Source: Simplicispira sedimenti
GTDB lineage: Bacteria > Pseudomonadota > Gammaproteobacteria > Burkholderiales > Burkholderiaceae_C
Assembly: GCF_022760965.1 (NCBI RefSeq)
Contig: NZ_JAKVIJ010000014.1
Coordinates: forward strand, 26,560 to 90,559
DNA: 64,000 nt
Direction of reading: 5' to 3'
The notes under the pieces: model-generated
Seen by the model: the letters and a program-made list of their open reading frames with translations, nothing else
The model's database searches: none
Told to the model about the DNA's origin: nothing
Part shown: one piece after another, positions 25,923-34,847 of the stretch
Layout: every line of letters begins with the position of its first letter
Numbering within the stretch: the stretch's first letter is position 1
Position numbers and translations under genes: made by a program

Positions 25923-26477
25923 ATGAAAATCGCTCAAGAAATCCGCGCCGGCAACGTCATCATGCACGGCAAGGATCCCATGGTCGTGCTCAAGACCGAA
26001 TACGCACGCGGTGGCCGCAACGCCGCCACCGTGCGCATGAAGCTCAAGAGCCTGATCGCCAACTTCGGTACCGAAGTGGTGTTCAAGGCCGACGACAAGA
26101 TGGACCAGATCATTCTGGACAAGAAGGAGTGCACTTACTCCTACTTCGCCGACCCGCTGTACGTCTGGATGGACGCCGACTACAACCAGTACGAAGTCGA
26201 AGCCGAAAACATGGGCGACGCCCTGAACTACCTCGAAGACGGCATGGCCGCCGAAGTGGTGTTCTACGACGGCAAGGCCATCTCGGTCGAACTGCCCACC
26301 AGCGTCGAGCGCGAAATCACTTGGACCGAACCCGCCGTCAAGGGCGACACGTCCGGCAAGGTGATGAAGCCCGCCAAGATCGCCACCGGCTTCGAAGTGC
26401 CCGTGCCCCTGTTCGTGGACCAGGGCGACAAGATCGAAATCGACACCCGCACCGGCGAGTACCGCAAGCGTGTCTGA
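25923..26477 (+). CDS. efp: Elongation factor P
   Basis: 184 aa from ATG 25923. Relieves ribosome stalling at polyproline stretches. The modification loop reads YARGGRNAA with arginine at position 32, the form rhamnosylated by EarP, rather than the lysine of E. coli. Three beta-barrel domains with the C-terminal signature EIDTRTGEYRKRV. A strong terminator follows. Confidence 0.97.
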   Translation: MKIAQEIRAGNVIMHGKDPMVVLKTEYARGGRNAATVRMKLKSLIANFGTEVVFKADDKMDQIILDKKECTYSYFADPLYVWMDADYNQYEVEAENMGDALNYLEDGMAAEVVFYDGKAISVELPTSVEREITWTEPAVKGDTSGKVMKPAKIATGFEVPVPLFVDQGDKIEIDTRTGEYRKRV

Positions 26478-26494
26478 AGCAGCTTGGCCCCAGC

Positions 26495-26527
26495 AAAAAG
26501 GCTTCCCGAGGGAAGCCTTTTTGTTTT
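26495..26527 (+). terminator. Rho-independent terminator after efp
   Basis: AAAAAGGCTTCCC, loop gag, GGGAAGCCTTTTTG followed by more T. Perfect stem 18 bp past the efp stop. Confidence 0.9.
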
Positions 26528-26532
26528 TGAGC

Positions 26533-26588
26533 CTTTTGTGGCTCTGGCGCCCGTCCAGCGGGCGCCATAAGCTATCAATTCAATAGCA
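26533..26588 (-). repeat. Palindromic repeat element, copy 6 (between efp and rimO)
   Basis: About 56 bp, with tggcgcccgtccagcgggcg as GCGC stem and agctatcaattcaatagca as end on the plus strand. It abuts the rimO stop codon (26589-26591): the repeat's ATAGCA end is followed at once by TCA, the complement of the rimO TGA. Confidence 0.7.
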
Positions 26589-27980
26589 TCAGATGGGCTG
26601 CGCCACCAGATCGTGGCCCTGCACGCCAACGATGCGCGCCTTGGTGAATTCGCCCACCTTCAGCTGCTTGCTGATCTTCTCGGGCGGCAGCAACTGCACG
26701 GTGCCGTCGATCTCGGGCGCATCGGCATAGCTGCGGCCCACGCCGCCCTTGCGGCCCATGGCGGGGGCATGGTCCACCAGCACCTGCATGGTCGCGCCCA
26801 CGCGGCGCTGCAGCTTGGCCACCGACACGTCCTCGGCCACGGCCATGAAGCGCGCGCGGCGCTCCTCGCGTTCCTCCAGCGGCAGCATGCCGGGCAGGTT
26901 GTTGGCCTCGGCACCGGTCACATCGCTGTAGGCGAAGCAGCCGGCGCGGTCGATCTGCGCCTCGCGCATGAAGTCGAGCAGGTGCTGGAACTCTTCTTCC
27001 GTCTCGCCGGGGAAGCCGGCGATGAAGGTGCTGCGGATCACGATGTCGGGGCAGGCCTCACGCCAGCGCTGGATGCGCTCCAGGTTCTTCTCGCCGCTGG
27101 CCGGGCGCTTCATGCGCTTGAGCACGTCCGGGTGGCTGTGCTGGAAGGGCACGTCCAGGTACGGCAACACCAGGCCTTGCGCCATCAGCGGAATGATCTC
27201 GTCCACGCTGGGGTAGGGGTACACGTAGTGCAGGCGCACCCAGGCGCCGTAGGGTGCGGCCATTTCTCCCAGCGACTGCACCAGCTCCAGCAAGCGCGTC
27301 TTGACGGGCTTGCCGTCCCAGAAGCCCGTGCGGTACTTCACGTCCACGCCATAGGCCGAGGTGTCCTGGCTGATGACCAGCAGCTCCTTCACGCCGCCCT
27401 CGAACAAGGCCTTGGCCTCTTTCAGCACGTCGCCGATGGGGCGCGACACGAGGTCGCCGCGCATCGAGGGGATGATGCAGAAGGTGCAACGGTGGTTGCA
27501 GCCCTCGCTGATCTTGAGGTAGGCGTAGTGGCGCGGCGTGAGCTTGATGCCCGCCTCGCCGAAGGCGCCGGGCACCAGGTCGATGAACGGATCGTGCGGC
27601 TTGGGCAGGTGGCGGTGCACGGCATCCATCACATCCTGCGTGGCCTGCGGGCCGGTCACGGCCAGCACGCTGGGGTGCATCTGCTGCACGAAATTGCCGC
27701 CGCCATCGCCCGAACGCGCGCCCAGGCAGCCGGTGACAATGACCTTGCCGTTTTCGGCCAGCGCGTCACCGATGGTGTCCAGGCTTTCCTTGACGGCGTC
27801 GTCGATGAAGCCGCAAGTGTTGACGATAACCAGGTCCGCGCCCTCGAAGGACTTGGCGGTCTGGTAGCCCTCGGCGCTGAGTTGCGTGAGGATGAGTTCG
27901 GAGTCGGTCAGATTCTTCGGGCAGCCGAGGCTGACGAAGCCGACCTTGGGGGGTTGGGTGGGGGAGAGTGCTTCGCTCAT
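26589..27980 (-). CDS. rimO: Ribosomal protein S12 methylthiotransferase RimO
   Basis: 463 aa from ATG 27980 (MSEALSPTQPPKVGFVSLGCPKN). Radical-SAM methylthiotransferase that modifies Asp88 of ribosomal protein S12. UPF0004 N-terminal domain with GCPKNLTDSE, radical SAM cluster motif CNHRCTFCIIPSMRGD (C-x3-C-x2-C) and a C-terminal TRAM domain. A longer upstream in-frame start would overlap phaR and lacks homology. phaR lies 50 bp upstream in the same direction. Confidence 0.96.
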   Translation of the reverse strand: MSEALSPTQPPKVGFVSLGCPKNLTDSELILTQLSAEGYQTAKSFEGADLVIVNTCGFIDDAVKESLDTIGDALAENGKVIVTGCLGARSGDGGGNFVQQMHPSVLAVTGPQATQDVMDAVHRHLPKPHDPFIDLVPGAFGEAGIKLTPRHYAYLKISEGCNHRCTFCIIPSMRGDLVSRPIGDVLKEAKALFEGGVKELLVISQDTSAYGVDVKYRTGFWDGKPVKTRLLELVQSLGEMAAPYGAWVRLHYVYPYPSVDEIIPLMAQGLVLPYLDVPFQHSHPDVLKRMKRPASGEKNLERIQRWREACPDIVIRSTFIAGFPGETEEEFQHLLDFMREAQIDRAGCFAYSDVTGAEANNLPGMLPLEEREERRARFMAVAEDVSVAKLQRRVGATMQVLVDHAPAMGRKGGVGRSYADAPEIDGTVQLLPPEKISKQLKVGEFTKARIVGVQGHDLVAQPI

Positions 27981-28029
27981 CCCCCGTATTGTCCCAGCAT
28001 TGGAACTTCGGGGCGCCGCCCCCCTGATT

Positions 28030-28566
28030 TCAGCGCTTGAGGCCAAAGGCGCCGAGCATCTGCTCGGTCTGTTTCTGCATCTGCTCCTGCATCTGCGTGA
28101 ACAGGGTGCGCGACTGCTCGGTGTAGTTGCCCATCAGCCCCTGCACCATGGGCGACTGCGCCCCCATGAACTTGGCCCAGGCCTCGGGCGTCATGCCCGG
28201 CGACTGCTCGGCCAGGCGCGCCTGCATGTCGGTGAACATCTGGATGTTCTTCTCCAGGTAGCTGCCCATGAAGCCCTGCATGGCATGGCCGTAAAAACGG
28301 ATGATGTTGGCCAGCACCGCCTCGCTGAACATGGGCGCGCCGCCCGCCTCTTCTTCCAGGATGATCTGCAGCAGGATGCTGCGCGTGATGTCCTCGCCCG
28401 TCTTGGCGTCGCGCACCACCAGGTTCTCGCTCGCCATCACCAGTTGCTTGACCTCGGCCAGTGTGATGTAGGTGGACGTGGTGGTGTCGTAGAGGCGCCG
28501 GTTGGGGTATTTCTTGATCACGCGCTGCGCCGACTTGGCGGCGGATGCGGCTTGGGTTTCTGGCAC
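28030..28566 (-). CDS. phaR: Polyhydroxyalkanoate synthesis repressor PhaR
   Basis: 178 aa. DNA- and PHA-granule-binding repressor of phasin genes. The N-terminal DNA-binding domain reads RVIKKYPNRRLYDTTTSTYI, the family hallmark, followed by LAEVKQLVMASENLVVRDAKTGEDITRS. The C-terminal half is Met/Gln-rich and amphipathic, likely the granule-contacting part. The start at 28566 has an AGGAG-like site upstream. No pha synthase gene is in the window. The 177-bp gap to the divergent MaoC-PTA gene should hold both promoters. Confidence 0.92.
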   Translation of the reverse strand: MPETQAASAAKSAQRVIKKYPNRRLYDTTTSTYITLAEVKQLVMASENLVVRDAKTGEDITRSILLQIILEEEAGGAPMFSEAVLANIIRFYGHAMQGFMGSYLEKNIQMFTDMQARLAEQSPGMTPEAWAKFMGAQSPMVQGLMGNYTEQSRTLFTQMQEQMQKQTEQMLGAFGLKR

Positions 28567-28743
28567 GGAAGAGGCTCCTCGGGGATGACTGGGCAGCAGT
28601 GTTTTGCAGTGCAGCAGATTTTAGAGGGAGCACTCAAGGCTCCATGCAGAGGAATACCCTGAGAACCCTTGCTGCAACGCAGCATCAGTGCAGCCATATC
28701 GTGCTACCGTTGGGTCTGTTTATTGCTCACAACGCACCTGAAC

Positions 28744-30165
28744 ATGACACCCACCACCGAATGGCTTGAGAACATCACTTACGACGAGCTGCAGGTAGGC
28801 CAGAGCGCAAGACTCTTGCGCACCCTGAGCATGGCCGACATCCAGGCCTTTGCAGCCGTTTCTGGCGACACCAACCCCGCCCACCTCAACAGCGACTACG
28901 CCAACGACACCTTGTTCCACGGGGTGATCGCGCACGGCATGTGGGGCGGCGCACTGATCTCCGCCCTGCTGGGCACACAGTTTCCCGGGCCGGGCACCAT
29001 CTATGTGTCGCAGGACCTGCATTTCACCCGCCCGGTGCGCGTGGGCGACACCCTGACCGTGACCGCCACCGTGCTGCGCAAGATCGAGGACCGCAAACAG
29101 GTGGAACTCGATTGCAAGGCCGTGAACCAGAAAGGCGAACCCGTGCTGCACGGCTTGGCCCGGGTGCTGGCGCCGCAGAAGAAGGTGCGCCTGCCCCAAT
29201 CGCACGCGCCGCAGATCCAGCTCTTCGACCCGCAGGCGCGACTGCGCGACCTGCTGGCCATGGGCCAGGGACTGGCGCCAGAGCGCTGTGCAGTGGTGCA
29301 CCCCTGCGACCCCGAGTCCCTGCGCGGCGCCATGGATGCGGCAGCCCACGGCCTGATCGCACCGGTGTTGATCGCCCCCGAAGCCCGCCTGCGCGCCATA
29401 GCCGAACAGGCAGGCATCAACCTGCACGGTGCCGAGATCCTGGCCGTGGAGCACAGCCACGCCGCAGCCGCCAAGGCCGCCGAGCTGGCGGCACTGGGAC
29501 AGGTGGGCATGTTGATGAAAGGCAGCCTGCACACCGATGAGTTGATGCAGGCGGTGCTCGGGCAGCGTGCATTGCGCACCGGGCGCCGCATGTCGCATGT
29601 GTTCCGGTTTGACGTTCCGCTGTATCCCAAGCAGCTGCTGATCACCGACGCTGCACTCAACATCCGCCCCACCCTCGCGGAAAAAGCCGACATCATCAGC
29701 AACGCGATCGACTTTGCCCGCATCCTGGGCGTGGAAGTACCGCGCGTGGCCATCCTCTCTGCGGTGGAGACCGTCAATCCCAGCATTCCCTCGACCCTGG
29801 ATGCTGCAGCCCTGTGCAAGATGGCCGATCGGCGCCAGATCTCAGGCGGCATCCTCGACGGCCCACTGGCCTTCGACAACGCCATCTCGATGCAGGCCGC
29901 ACAGATCAAGGACATCAACTCACCGGTGGCGGGTCAGGCAGACATTCTGGCCGTACCCGACCTGGAGAGCGGCAACATGTTGGCCAAGCAACTGGACTAC
30001 CTGGCTGGCGCTTCGAGTTCCGGCATCGTGCTGGGCGCCCGCGTACCCATTGCCCTGACGAGCCGCGCCGAAGGCCCCCAGGCCAGAGTGGCGTCCGCAC
30101 TGCTGTCGCGGCTGGTGGCACACCACCGCTCCCGCACGGCGGCCAGTGAATCCTCGGTGGGCTGA
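28744..30165 (+). CDS. Bifunctional (R)-enoyl-CoA hydratase (MaoC)-like / phosphate acetyl- or butyryltransferase
   Basis: 473 aa. Residues about 1-150 form a MaoC-like hot-dog domain with FAAVSGDTNPAHLNSDYAN and HGVIAHGMWGGALISALLG (hydratase catalytic Asp/His region). Residues about 160-473 form a PTA/PTB domain with TARAEGPQARVASA-like motifs near the end and SDAALNIRPTL-type (TDAALNIRPTL) and GILDGPLAFDNAIS segments. It probably converts acyl-CoA to acyl-phosphate for the acetate-kinase family enzyme directly downstream (11 bp gap). The natural acyl chain is not predictable from sequence. Confidence 0.9.
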   Translation: MTPTTEWLENITYDELQVGQSARLLRTLSMADIQAFAAVSGDTNPAHLNSDYANDTLFHGVIAHGMWGGALISALLGTQFPGPGTIYVSQDLHFTRPVRVGDTLTVTATVLRKIEDRKQVELDCKAVNQKGEPVLHGLARVLAPQKKVRLPQSHAPQIQLFDPQARLRDLLAMGQGLAPERCAVVHPCDPESLRGAMDAAAHGLIAPVLIAPEARLRAIAEQAGINLHGAEILAVEHSHAAAAKAAELAALGQVGMLMKGSLHTDELMQAVLGQRALRTGRRMSHVFRFDVPLYPKQLLITDAALNIRPTLAEKADIISNAIDFARILGVEVPRVAILSAVETVNPSIPSTLDAAALCKMADRRQISGGILDGPLAFDNAISMQAAQIKDINSPVAGQADILAVPDLESGNMLAKQLDYLAGASSSGIVLGARVPIALTSRAEGPQARVASALLSRLVAHHRSRTAASESSVG

Positions 30166-30176
30166 AGGGCAGCAGC

Positions 30177-31361
30177 ATGGCCATTCTCGCAGTCAACGCC
30201 GGCTCTTCCACGCTCAAGTTTTCGGTTCACCCCTTGCAGAACCAGGGGGTCCTCGACCCCGTTCTGATCGGCAACATCCAGGGTCTGGAACCCGCAGGCC
30301 AGCCCCGCATGGACTGGATCTGGCAGGGCCAACGCCACCAACGCGCACTGCCCACCGTGGAAGGAACCTCCTTCGAGAGAGCGCTGCACGCGCTGCACGG
30401 GTTGCTGGCCGAACTGCCCGCCCTGCCCCCGCTGCGCGCCGTGGCGCACCGCGTGGTGCATGGCGGCCACCAGTACCAGCACAGCGTACGCATCACACCC
30501 GAGGTACTGCGTGCACTGGAGCAGCTCAACTCGCTGGCCCCGCTGCACCAGCCGCACAATCTGGCCGGCATCCGGGCCTTCACCGCGGCCTTTCCGGAAC
30601 TGCCCCAGGTGGCCTGCTTTGACACGGCCTTTCACGCCACGCTGCCGCGCGAGGAATCCCACTACGCACTGCCCCAGACACTGGCGGACCAGGGCGTGCG
30701 CAGGTACGGCTTCCACGGGTTGTCGTACCAGTCCATCATGGGCACGCTGCAATCGTGCAGCGCACGGGCCCACGGGCGCACCCTCATGGCCCACCTGGGC
30801 AACGGCGCCAGCCTGTGCGCCACCCTACAAGGGCGCAGCCAGGCAACGACCATGGGGTTCTCGGCACTCGACGGGCTGGTGATGGGCACACGCTGCGGAT
30901 CCATTGACCCCGGCGTACTGCTGTACCTGCTGGAGCAAGGCTGGGACCACGACCGCATTCAGGCCCTGCTGTACCGCCAGAGCGGCCTGCTGGGCGTTTC
31001 CGGCATTGCCGCCGACATGCGCACCCTGCGCGCCAGCACCGCGCCTGCAGCGCAGTTCGCCATTGAACTGTTCACACGGCGCGTGGTGCGTGCCACGGGT
31101 GAACTCAGCGCCTGCATTGGCGGACTGGATGTGCTGGCCTTCAGTGGCGGCATTGGCGAGAACGACAGCCTGCTGCGCGCCGACGTGGCCCAGCGCCTGG
31201 CCTACCTGGGCGTGCGGGTGGATGCCACACTGAACGCACGGCCCGCGCATGGCCATGCAGCCTGGGCCATCCACGCACCGGACAGCGCCGTGGAAGTCTG
31301 GGTTGTACCCACCGACGAAGGCCGCGTGGCCGCAGCCGAAGCGGCTGCGCTGGTGCTGTGA
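30177..31361 (+). CDS. ackA: Acetate/propionate family kinase
   Basis: 394 aa. ASKHA-fold kinase converting acyl-phosphate + ADP to acid + ATP. Contains LAVNAGSSTLKFSV (N-terminal phosphate loop), RYGFHGLSYQSI, HLGNGASLCA, DGLVMGTRCGSIDPG and FSGGIGENDSLLR, all acetate-kinase motifs. Overall length is normal. It shares an operon with the MaoC-PTA fusion, so together they may form a PTA-ACK pathway. Propionate or butyrate use cannot be excluded. Confidence 0.94.
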   Translation: MAILAVNAGSSTLKFSVHPLQNQGVLDPVLIGNIQGLEPAGQPRMDWIWQGQRHQRALPTVEGTSFERALHALHGLLAELPALPPLRAVAHRVVHGGHQYQHSVRITPEVLRALEQLNSLAPLHQPHNLAGIRAFTAAFPELPQVACFDTAFHATLPREESHYALPQTLADQGVRRYGFHGLSYQSIMGTLQSCSARAHGRTLMAHLGNGASLCATLQGRSQATTMGFSALDGLVMGTRCGSIDPGVLLYLLEQGWDHDRIQALLYRQSGLLGVSGIAADMRTLRASTAPAAQFAIELFTRRVVRATGELSACIGGLDVLAFSGGIGENDSLLRADVAQRLAYLGVRVDATLNARPAHGHAAWAIHAPDSAVEVWVVPTDEGRVAAAEAAALVL

Positions 31362-31410
31362 TGCGGTGATTCAGGACCTGTGGGGTGTGAACAGGCCCAC
31401 CCCAAAAGCC

Positions 31411-31446
31411 CAAACAAAAACGGGGTCTGCACGAATGCAGACCCCG
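31411..31446 (-). terminator. Rho-independent terminator after tRNA-Val(GAC)
   Basis: On the minus strand GGGGTCTGCA, loop ttcg, TGCAGACCCC then GTTTTTGTTT. It lies just past the 3' end of the tRNA and between convergent ackA and the tRNA, so it may serve both directions. Confidence 0.8.
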
Positions 31447-31450
31447 GTGT

Positions 31451-31527
31451 TGGTAGGCGCGATTGGACTCGAACCAACGACCCCCACCATGTCAAGGTGG
31501 TGCTCTAACCAGCTGAGCTACGCGCCT
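31451..31527 (-). tRNA. tRNA-Val (anticodon GAC)
   Basis: 77 nt with encoded CCA. Acceptor AGGCGCG/CGCGCCT. The anticodon stem CACCT/TGGTG-type arm holds TTGACAT, giving GAC. The T-arm reads GTTGGTTCGAGTCCAAT. It follows relA on the minus strand. Confidence 0.96.
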
Positions 31528-31603
31528 GTGTTTGTTCGAGAGATGGGATTGTAGCAGCAAATTTGGCCCGTCTTGGCCAAATTGCAAAAAACCCGATTTC
31601 TGA

Positions 31604-33835
31604 TCAACGCCTGCGCGCCGAGCGCACACCGGCCACGCTGGCCACGGTGCCCAGCACCTTGTTCAGACGGCCAGAATCGGCCACCTCGACGGTGAAGGTC
31701 ATCCAGGCCGTGCCCTTGACCGATTGCGTCTGCACGCCGATCACGTTCATCTTTTCCTTGGCGAACACTTCCGAAATGTCGCGCAGCAGGCCCTGGCGGT
31801 CGGCTGCCTCGATGGCCACATCCACCGGGTACACCGAACCCACGGCGCCCTTGGGCACGCCCCACTCCACGTCAATGACACGCTCGGCGCTGCGTGCAGC
31901 CATTTCGCGGAAGTTGCTGCAATCCGCACGGTGGATGCTGACGCCCTTGCCGCGTGTGACAAAGCCCCGGATATCGTCGGGCGGTGCAGGCTTGCAGCAC
32001 TTGGCCAACTGCGTCATGAGCGATTCAACGCCCACCACCAGAACCCCGCCCTTGGGGGTGCTGCCGGTATTGCGCGACTTCTTGAGCAGCAGGAAGTCGT
32101 CGGGCGGCAGCGAGGGCTCGGGCGGACGCAGCAGGTTTTCAATGTTGCGCAGCGAGAACTCGTCCTTGCCCACCACCTCGAACAGCGCATCGGCCGACTT
32201 GAAGCCGAGCTGGCTGGCCAGGTCTTCCAGGCGCATGGCGGTCTTGCCTTCGCGCTGCAGGAGTTTTTCCACTGCCTCGCGGCCGCGCGCAATGGTTTCG
32301 TGCTGCTGCTGCGCATTGAACCAGGCACGCACCTTGGCACGCGCACGGTGGCTGCCCAGGTAGCCCAGCTCGGTGTTGAGCCAGTCGCGCGAGGGGCCGC
32401 CTTCCTTGGCCGTGGTGACTTCCACCGTCTGGCCGTTTTGCAACGGGGTGTTGAGCGGCACCATGACGCCGTCGATGCGCGCACCACGGCAGCGGTGGCC
32501 CACGCTGGTGTGCACGGTGTAGGCAAAGTCCACGGGCGTGGAGCCCTTGGGCAGTTCGACGATGGCGGCGTTGGGGGTCAGTACATAGATGCGGTCGTCG
32601 AACAGACCGGCATGCTGGGGCGCACCCGCCAGGTCACGCTCCCAGGCCAACAACTGGCGCAGCACGGCGATCTTGGAGTCGTAGTCGCCGCCGGCCGTTA
32701 CGCCCGCATAGCCCTTGCTTCCGGCCTCCTTGTAGGCCCAGTGCGCAGCCACGCCGTGCTCGGCGTGGTCGTGCATGGCCTGGGTGCGGATCTGGATTTC
32801 CACCGGGCGGCCCGAGTCGTCGCGCACGATGGTGTGCAGCGACTGGTAGCCGTTGGGCTTGGGCTTGGCAATGTAGTCGTCGAACTCCTCCACCAGCGGC
32901 GTGAAGCGCGAATGCACCCAGCTCAGCGCAGAGTAGCAATCCTTGACGCTGGGCACGATGACACGCAGCGCGCGCACATCAAACACCTGATCGAAGTTGA
33001 GCGACTTGCCGCGCATCTTCTTGACGATGCTGTAGATGTGCTTGGGCCGCCCCGTGACCGTGGCACTGATGCTCTGGGCACGCAACTGCGATTCCACGCG
33101 CTCACGCAGTTGCGCCATGTTGACTTCGCGCTCGGTGCGCTTTTCGTCCAGCAGGCGGGCCACCTCGCGGTAGGTGTCGGGCTCCAGAAAGCGGAAGGAG
33201 AGGTCCTCCATCTCCCACTTGATCTGCCAGATGCCCAGGCGGTTGGCCAGGGGTGCAAACACGTGCAGCGACTCACGCGCCAGCGCTGGCGGCACAGGCT
33301 TTTTGCTGGCCGCGTAGTAACGCAAGGTTTGCAGGCGCGAGGCCAGGCGCAGCATGACCACGCGCAGATCGCGCGAGAACGCGAGCAGCATCTTGCGCAC
33401 GGTTTCGGTCTGCGCGGCCACATCGTCCACCTGCTGGCCCGCGGCCTGGGCCATGCGCGTCTGGTACTGCACGCGCATGAGCTGTGTGGTCTCCACCGCC
33501 AGCGTGGCGAAGTTGTCGCCAAAGGCCTTGGCGATCACCTCCTGCGGCTTGTTCAGGTGCTCACAGGCGTGCACCAGGTAGCTGGCGGCCTGCATGGCCT
33601 CGGAGCCGCCAATGGACTTGAGGATGGTCGCCACCGCATCGGCGTGGGCCAGGGTGTTTTCACCGGAATCCAGGCACTCGCCCCCGATCAATGGCTCGGC
33701 AAAGCTGCGCGCGCGCTCCAGTGCGTGGCGCTGCTCGGGCAGGGTGTGCGCGGTGGCGGCGATCAGTTGGGGCACGCTCTCCATACCGGGCCCACCGGAG
33801 GGCGGTGCCACCGGGAGCATCGTCTGACTTTTCAT
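31604..33835 (-). CDS. relA: GTP pyrophosphokinase RelA, (p)ppGpp synthetase I
   Basis: 743 aa from ATG 33835 (MKSQTMLPVAPP). Ribosome-associated alarmone synthetase. The N-terminal HD hydrolase region is degenerate: YLVHACEHLNKPQ stands where an HD pair is expected. The synthetase domain has EFDDYIAKPKPNGYQSLHT (acidic ExDD loop of monofunctional RelA, not the RxKD of SpoT) and EIQIRTQAMHDHAEHGVAAHW. TGS (IYVLTPNAAIVELPKGSTPVDFAY), zinc-finger-like and C-terminal ACT domains follow. Lies 14 bp downstream of the alpha/beta hydrolase gene. Confidence 0.94.
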   Translation of the reverse strand: MKSQTMLPVAPPSGGPGMESVPQLIAATAHTLPEQRHALERARSFAEPLIGGECLDSGENTLAHADAVATILKSIGGSEAMQAASYLVHACEHLNKPQEVIAKAFGDNFATLAVETTQLMRVQYQTRMAQAAGQQVDDVAAQTETVRKMLLAFSRDLRVVMLRLASRLQTLRYYAASKKPVPPALARESLHVFAPLANRLGIWQIKWEMEDLSFRFLEPDTYREVARLLDEKRTEREVNMAQLRERVESQLRAQSISATVTGRPKHIYSIVKKMRGKSLNFDQVFDVRALRVIVPSVKDCYSALSWVHSRFTPLVEEFDDYIAKPKPNGYQSLHTIVRDDSGRPVEIQIRTQAMHDHAEHGVAAHWAYKEAGSKGYAGVTAGGDYDSKIAVLRQLLAWERDLAGAPQHAGLFDDRIYVLTPNAAIVELPKGSTPVDFAYTVHTSVGHRCRGARIDGVMVPLNTPLQNGQTVEVTTAKEGGPSRDWLNTELGYLGSHRARAKVRAWFNAQQQHETIARGREAVEKLLQREGKTAMRLEDLASQLGFKSADALFEVVGKDEFSLRNIENLLRPPEPSLPPDDFLLLKKSRNTGSTPKGGVLVVGVESLMTQLAKCCKPAPPDDIRGFVTRGKGVSIHRADCSNFREMAARSAERVIDVEWGVPKGAVGSVYPVDVAIEAADRQGLLRDISEVFAKEKMNVIGVQTQSVKGTAWMTFTVEVADSGRLNKVLGTVASVAGVRSARRR

Positions 33836-33849
33836 GCAGCAGTCCCGGC

Positions 33850-34776
33850 TCAGCTCAACAAAAAGGACGTGACCGCCGCCACCTGGTCGTCCGCTACCAG
33901 CGTGGGCGCATGGCCCACCCCCTCGAACTCCACCAGCATCGCACGCGGCCCGCGCTGGCCCATGGCCTGTGCCGTGGCACGCGAGAGCAGATCGGACTGC
34001 GCGCCACGCAGCAGCAGCGTGCGCGCCTGGATCTGGTCGTACCACTGCCACAGCGCGGATTCGCCCGCAGCTGCAGCCTCCTGGGTGAGCGCACGGAAAG
34101 GCACAGCGATGGCCGGGTCATAGTGCAGCCCCCAGCCCCCCTCGGGCAGCGCACGCAACAGGGGACGGGTGAGATCCATCCACTGCTGCGGCGTGTGCGG
34201 CCCGAAGCCGGTGGACAGCGTCCACAGCATGTCGGCCGCCTGCTGCTCCGACGCAAACCGCACCGGCTGCCCCAGGTACTGGCCAATGCGCACCAGTGCC
34301 TCCCACTGGATGGCCGGCCCCACATCGTTGAGCACCAAGCGGCGCACAGGCACCGGCAACGGCAGACCTGGCTGACCGCACAAGGCCATGCCGATGAGAC
34401 CGCCCATGCTGGTGCCGACCCAGTCCAGCGCGTCCAACGGGGACTGCTGGTGCAGGTGTTGCAACAAGGCCAGCATGTCGGCAGCGTACTGGCCCACGTG
34501 GTAGCCCATGGGGTCGGCCAGCCAATCGCTGTGGCCGCGGCCCACCACGTCGGGGCAGACCACGCGCACGCGGTGGCACAGGGCCCGGGCCAGGGTATCG
34601 AAGTCGCGCCCCTGGCGCGACAGGCCGTGTGCGCAGACCACCACATGCGGGTGCTGCGGGTTGCCGGTGGCATTCCACTCCCACCAGGCCATGCGGTGTT
34701 CCTGCGTGGGACTCTGGCCTTGGCGCACAGCGGCGGGGCCGGGGCAGGATACGTAGTTCAGCCTAGGTTCAATCAT
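33850..34776 (-). CDS. Alpha/beta-fold hydrolase
   Basis: 308 aa from ATG 34776 (MIEPRLNYVSCPGP). A start at 34833 is possible but leaves only 14 bp to the divergent bdhA. Alpha/beta hydrolase fold with oxyanion strand VVVCAHGLSRQGRDFD, nucleophile elbow VGTSMGGLIG (GTSMGG), a mid-protein DVVGRGHSDW and a C-terminal GVGHAPTL histidine. Substrate unknown. It precedes relA in the same transcription unit. Confidence 0.85.
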   Translation of the reverse strand: MIEPRLNYVSCPGPAAVRQGQSPTQEHRMAWWEWNATGNPQHPHVVVCAHGLSRQGRDFDTLARALCHRVRVVCPDVVGRGHSDWLADPMGYHVGQYAADMLALLQHLHQQSPLDALDWVGTSMGGLIGMALCGQPGLPLPVPVRRLVLNDVGPAIQWEALVRIGQYLGQPVRFASEQQAADMLWTLSTGFGPHTPQQWMDLTRPLLRALPEGGWGLHYDPAIAVPFRALTQEAAAAGESALWQWYDQIQARTLLLRGAQSDLLSRATAQAMGQRGPRAMLVEFEGVGHAPTLVADDQVAAVTSFLLS

Positions 34777-34847
34777 GGATGCGCCTTGCAATATCGGTGC
34801 TCGATAATTCTTGTTTGTCGCATCGTAATTCATTCGGAGATTGACTC

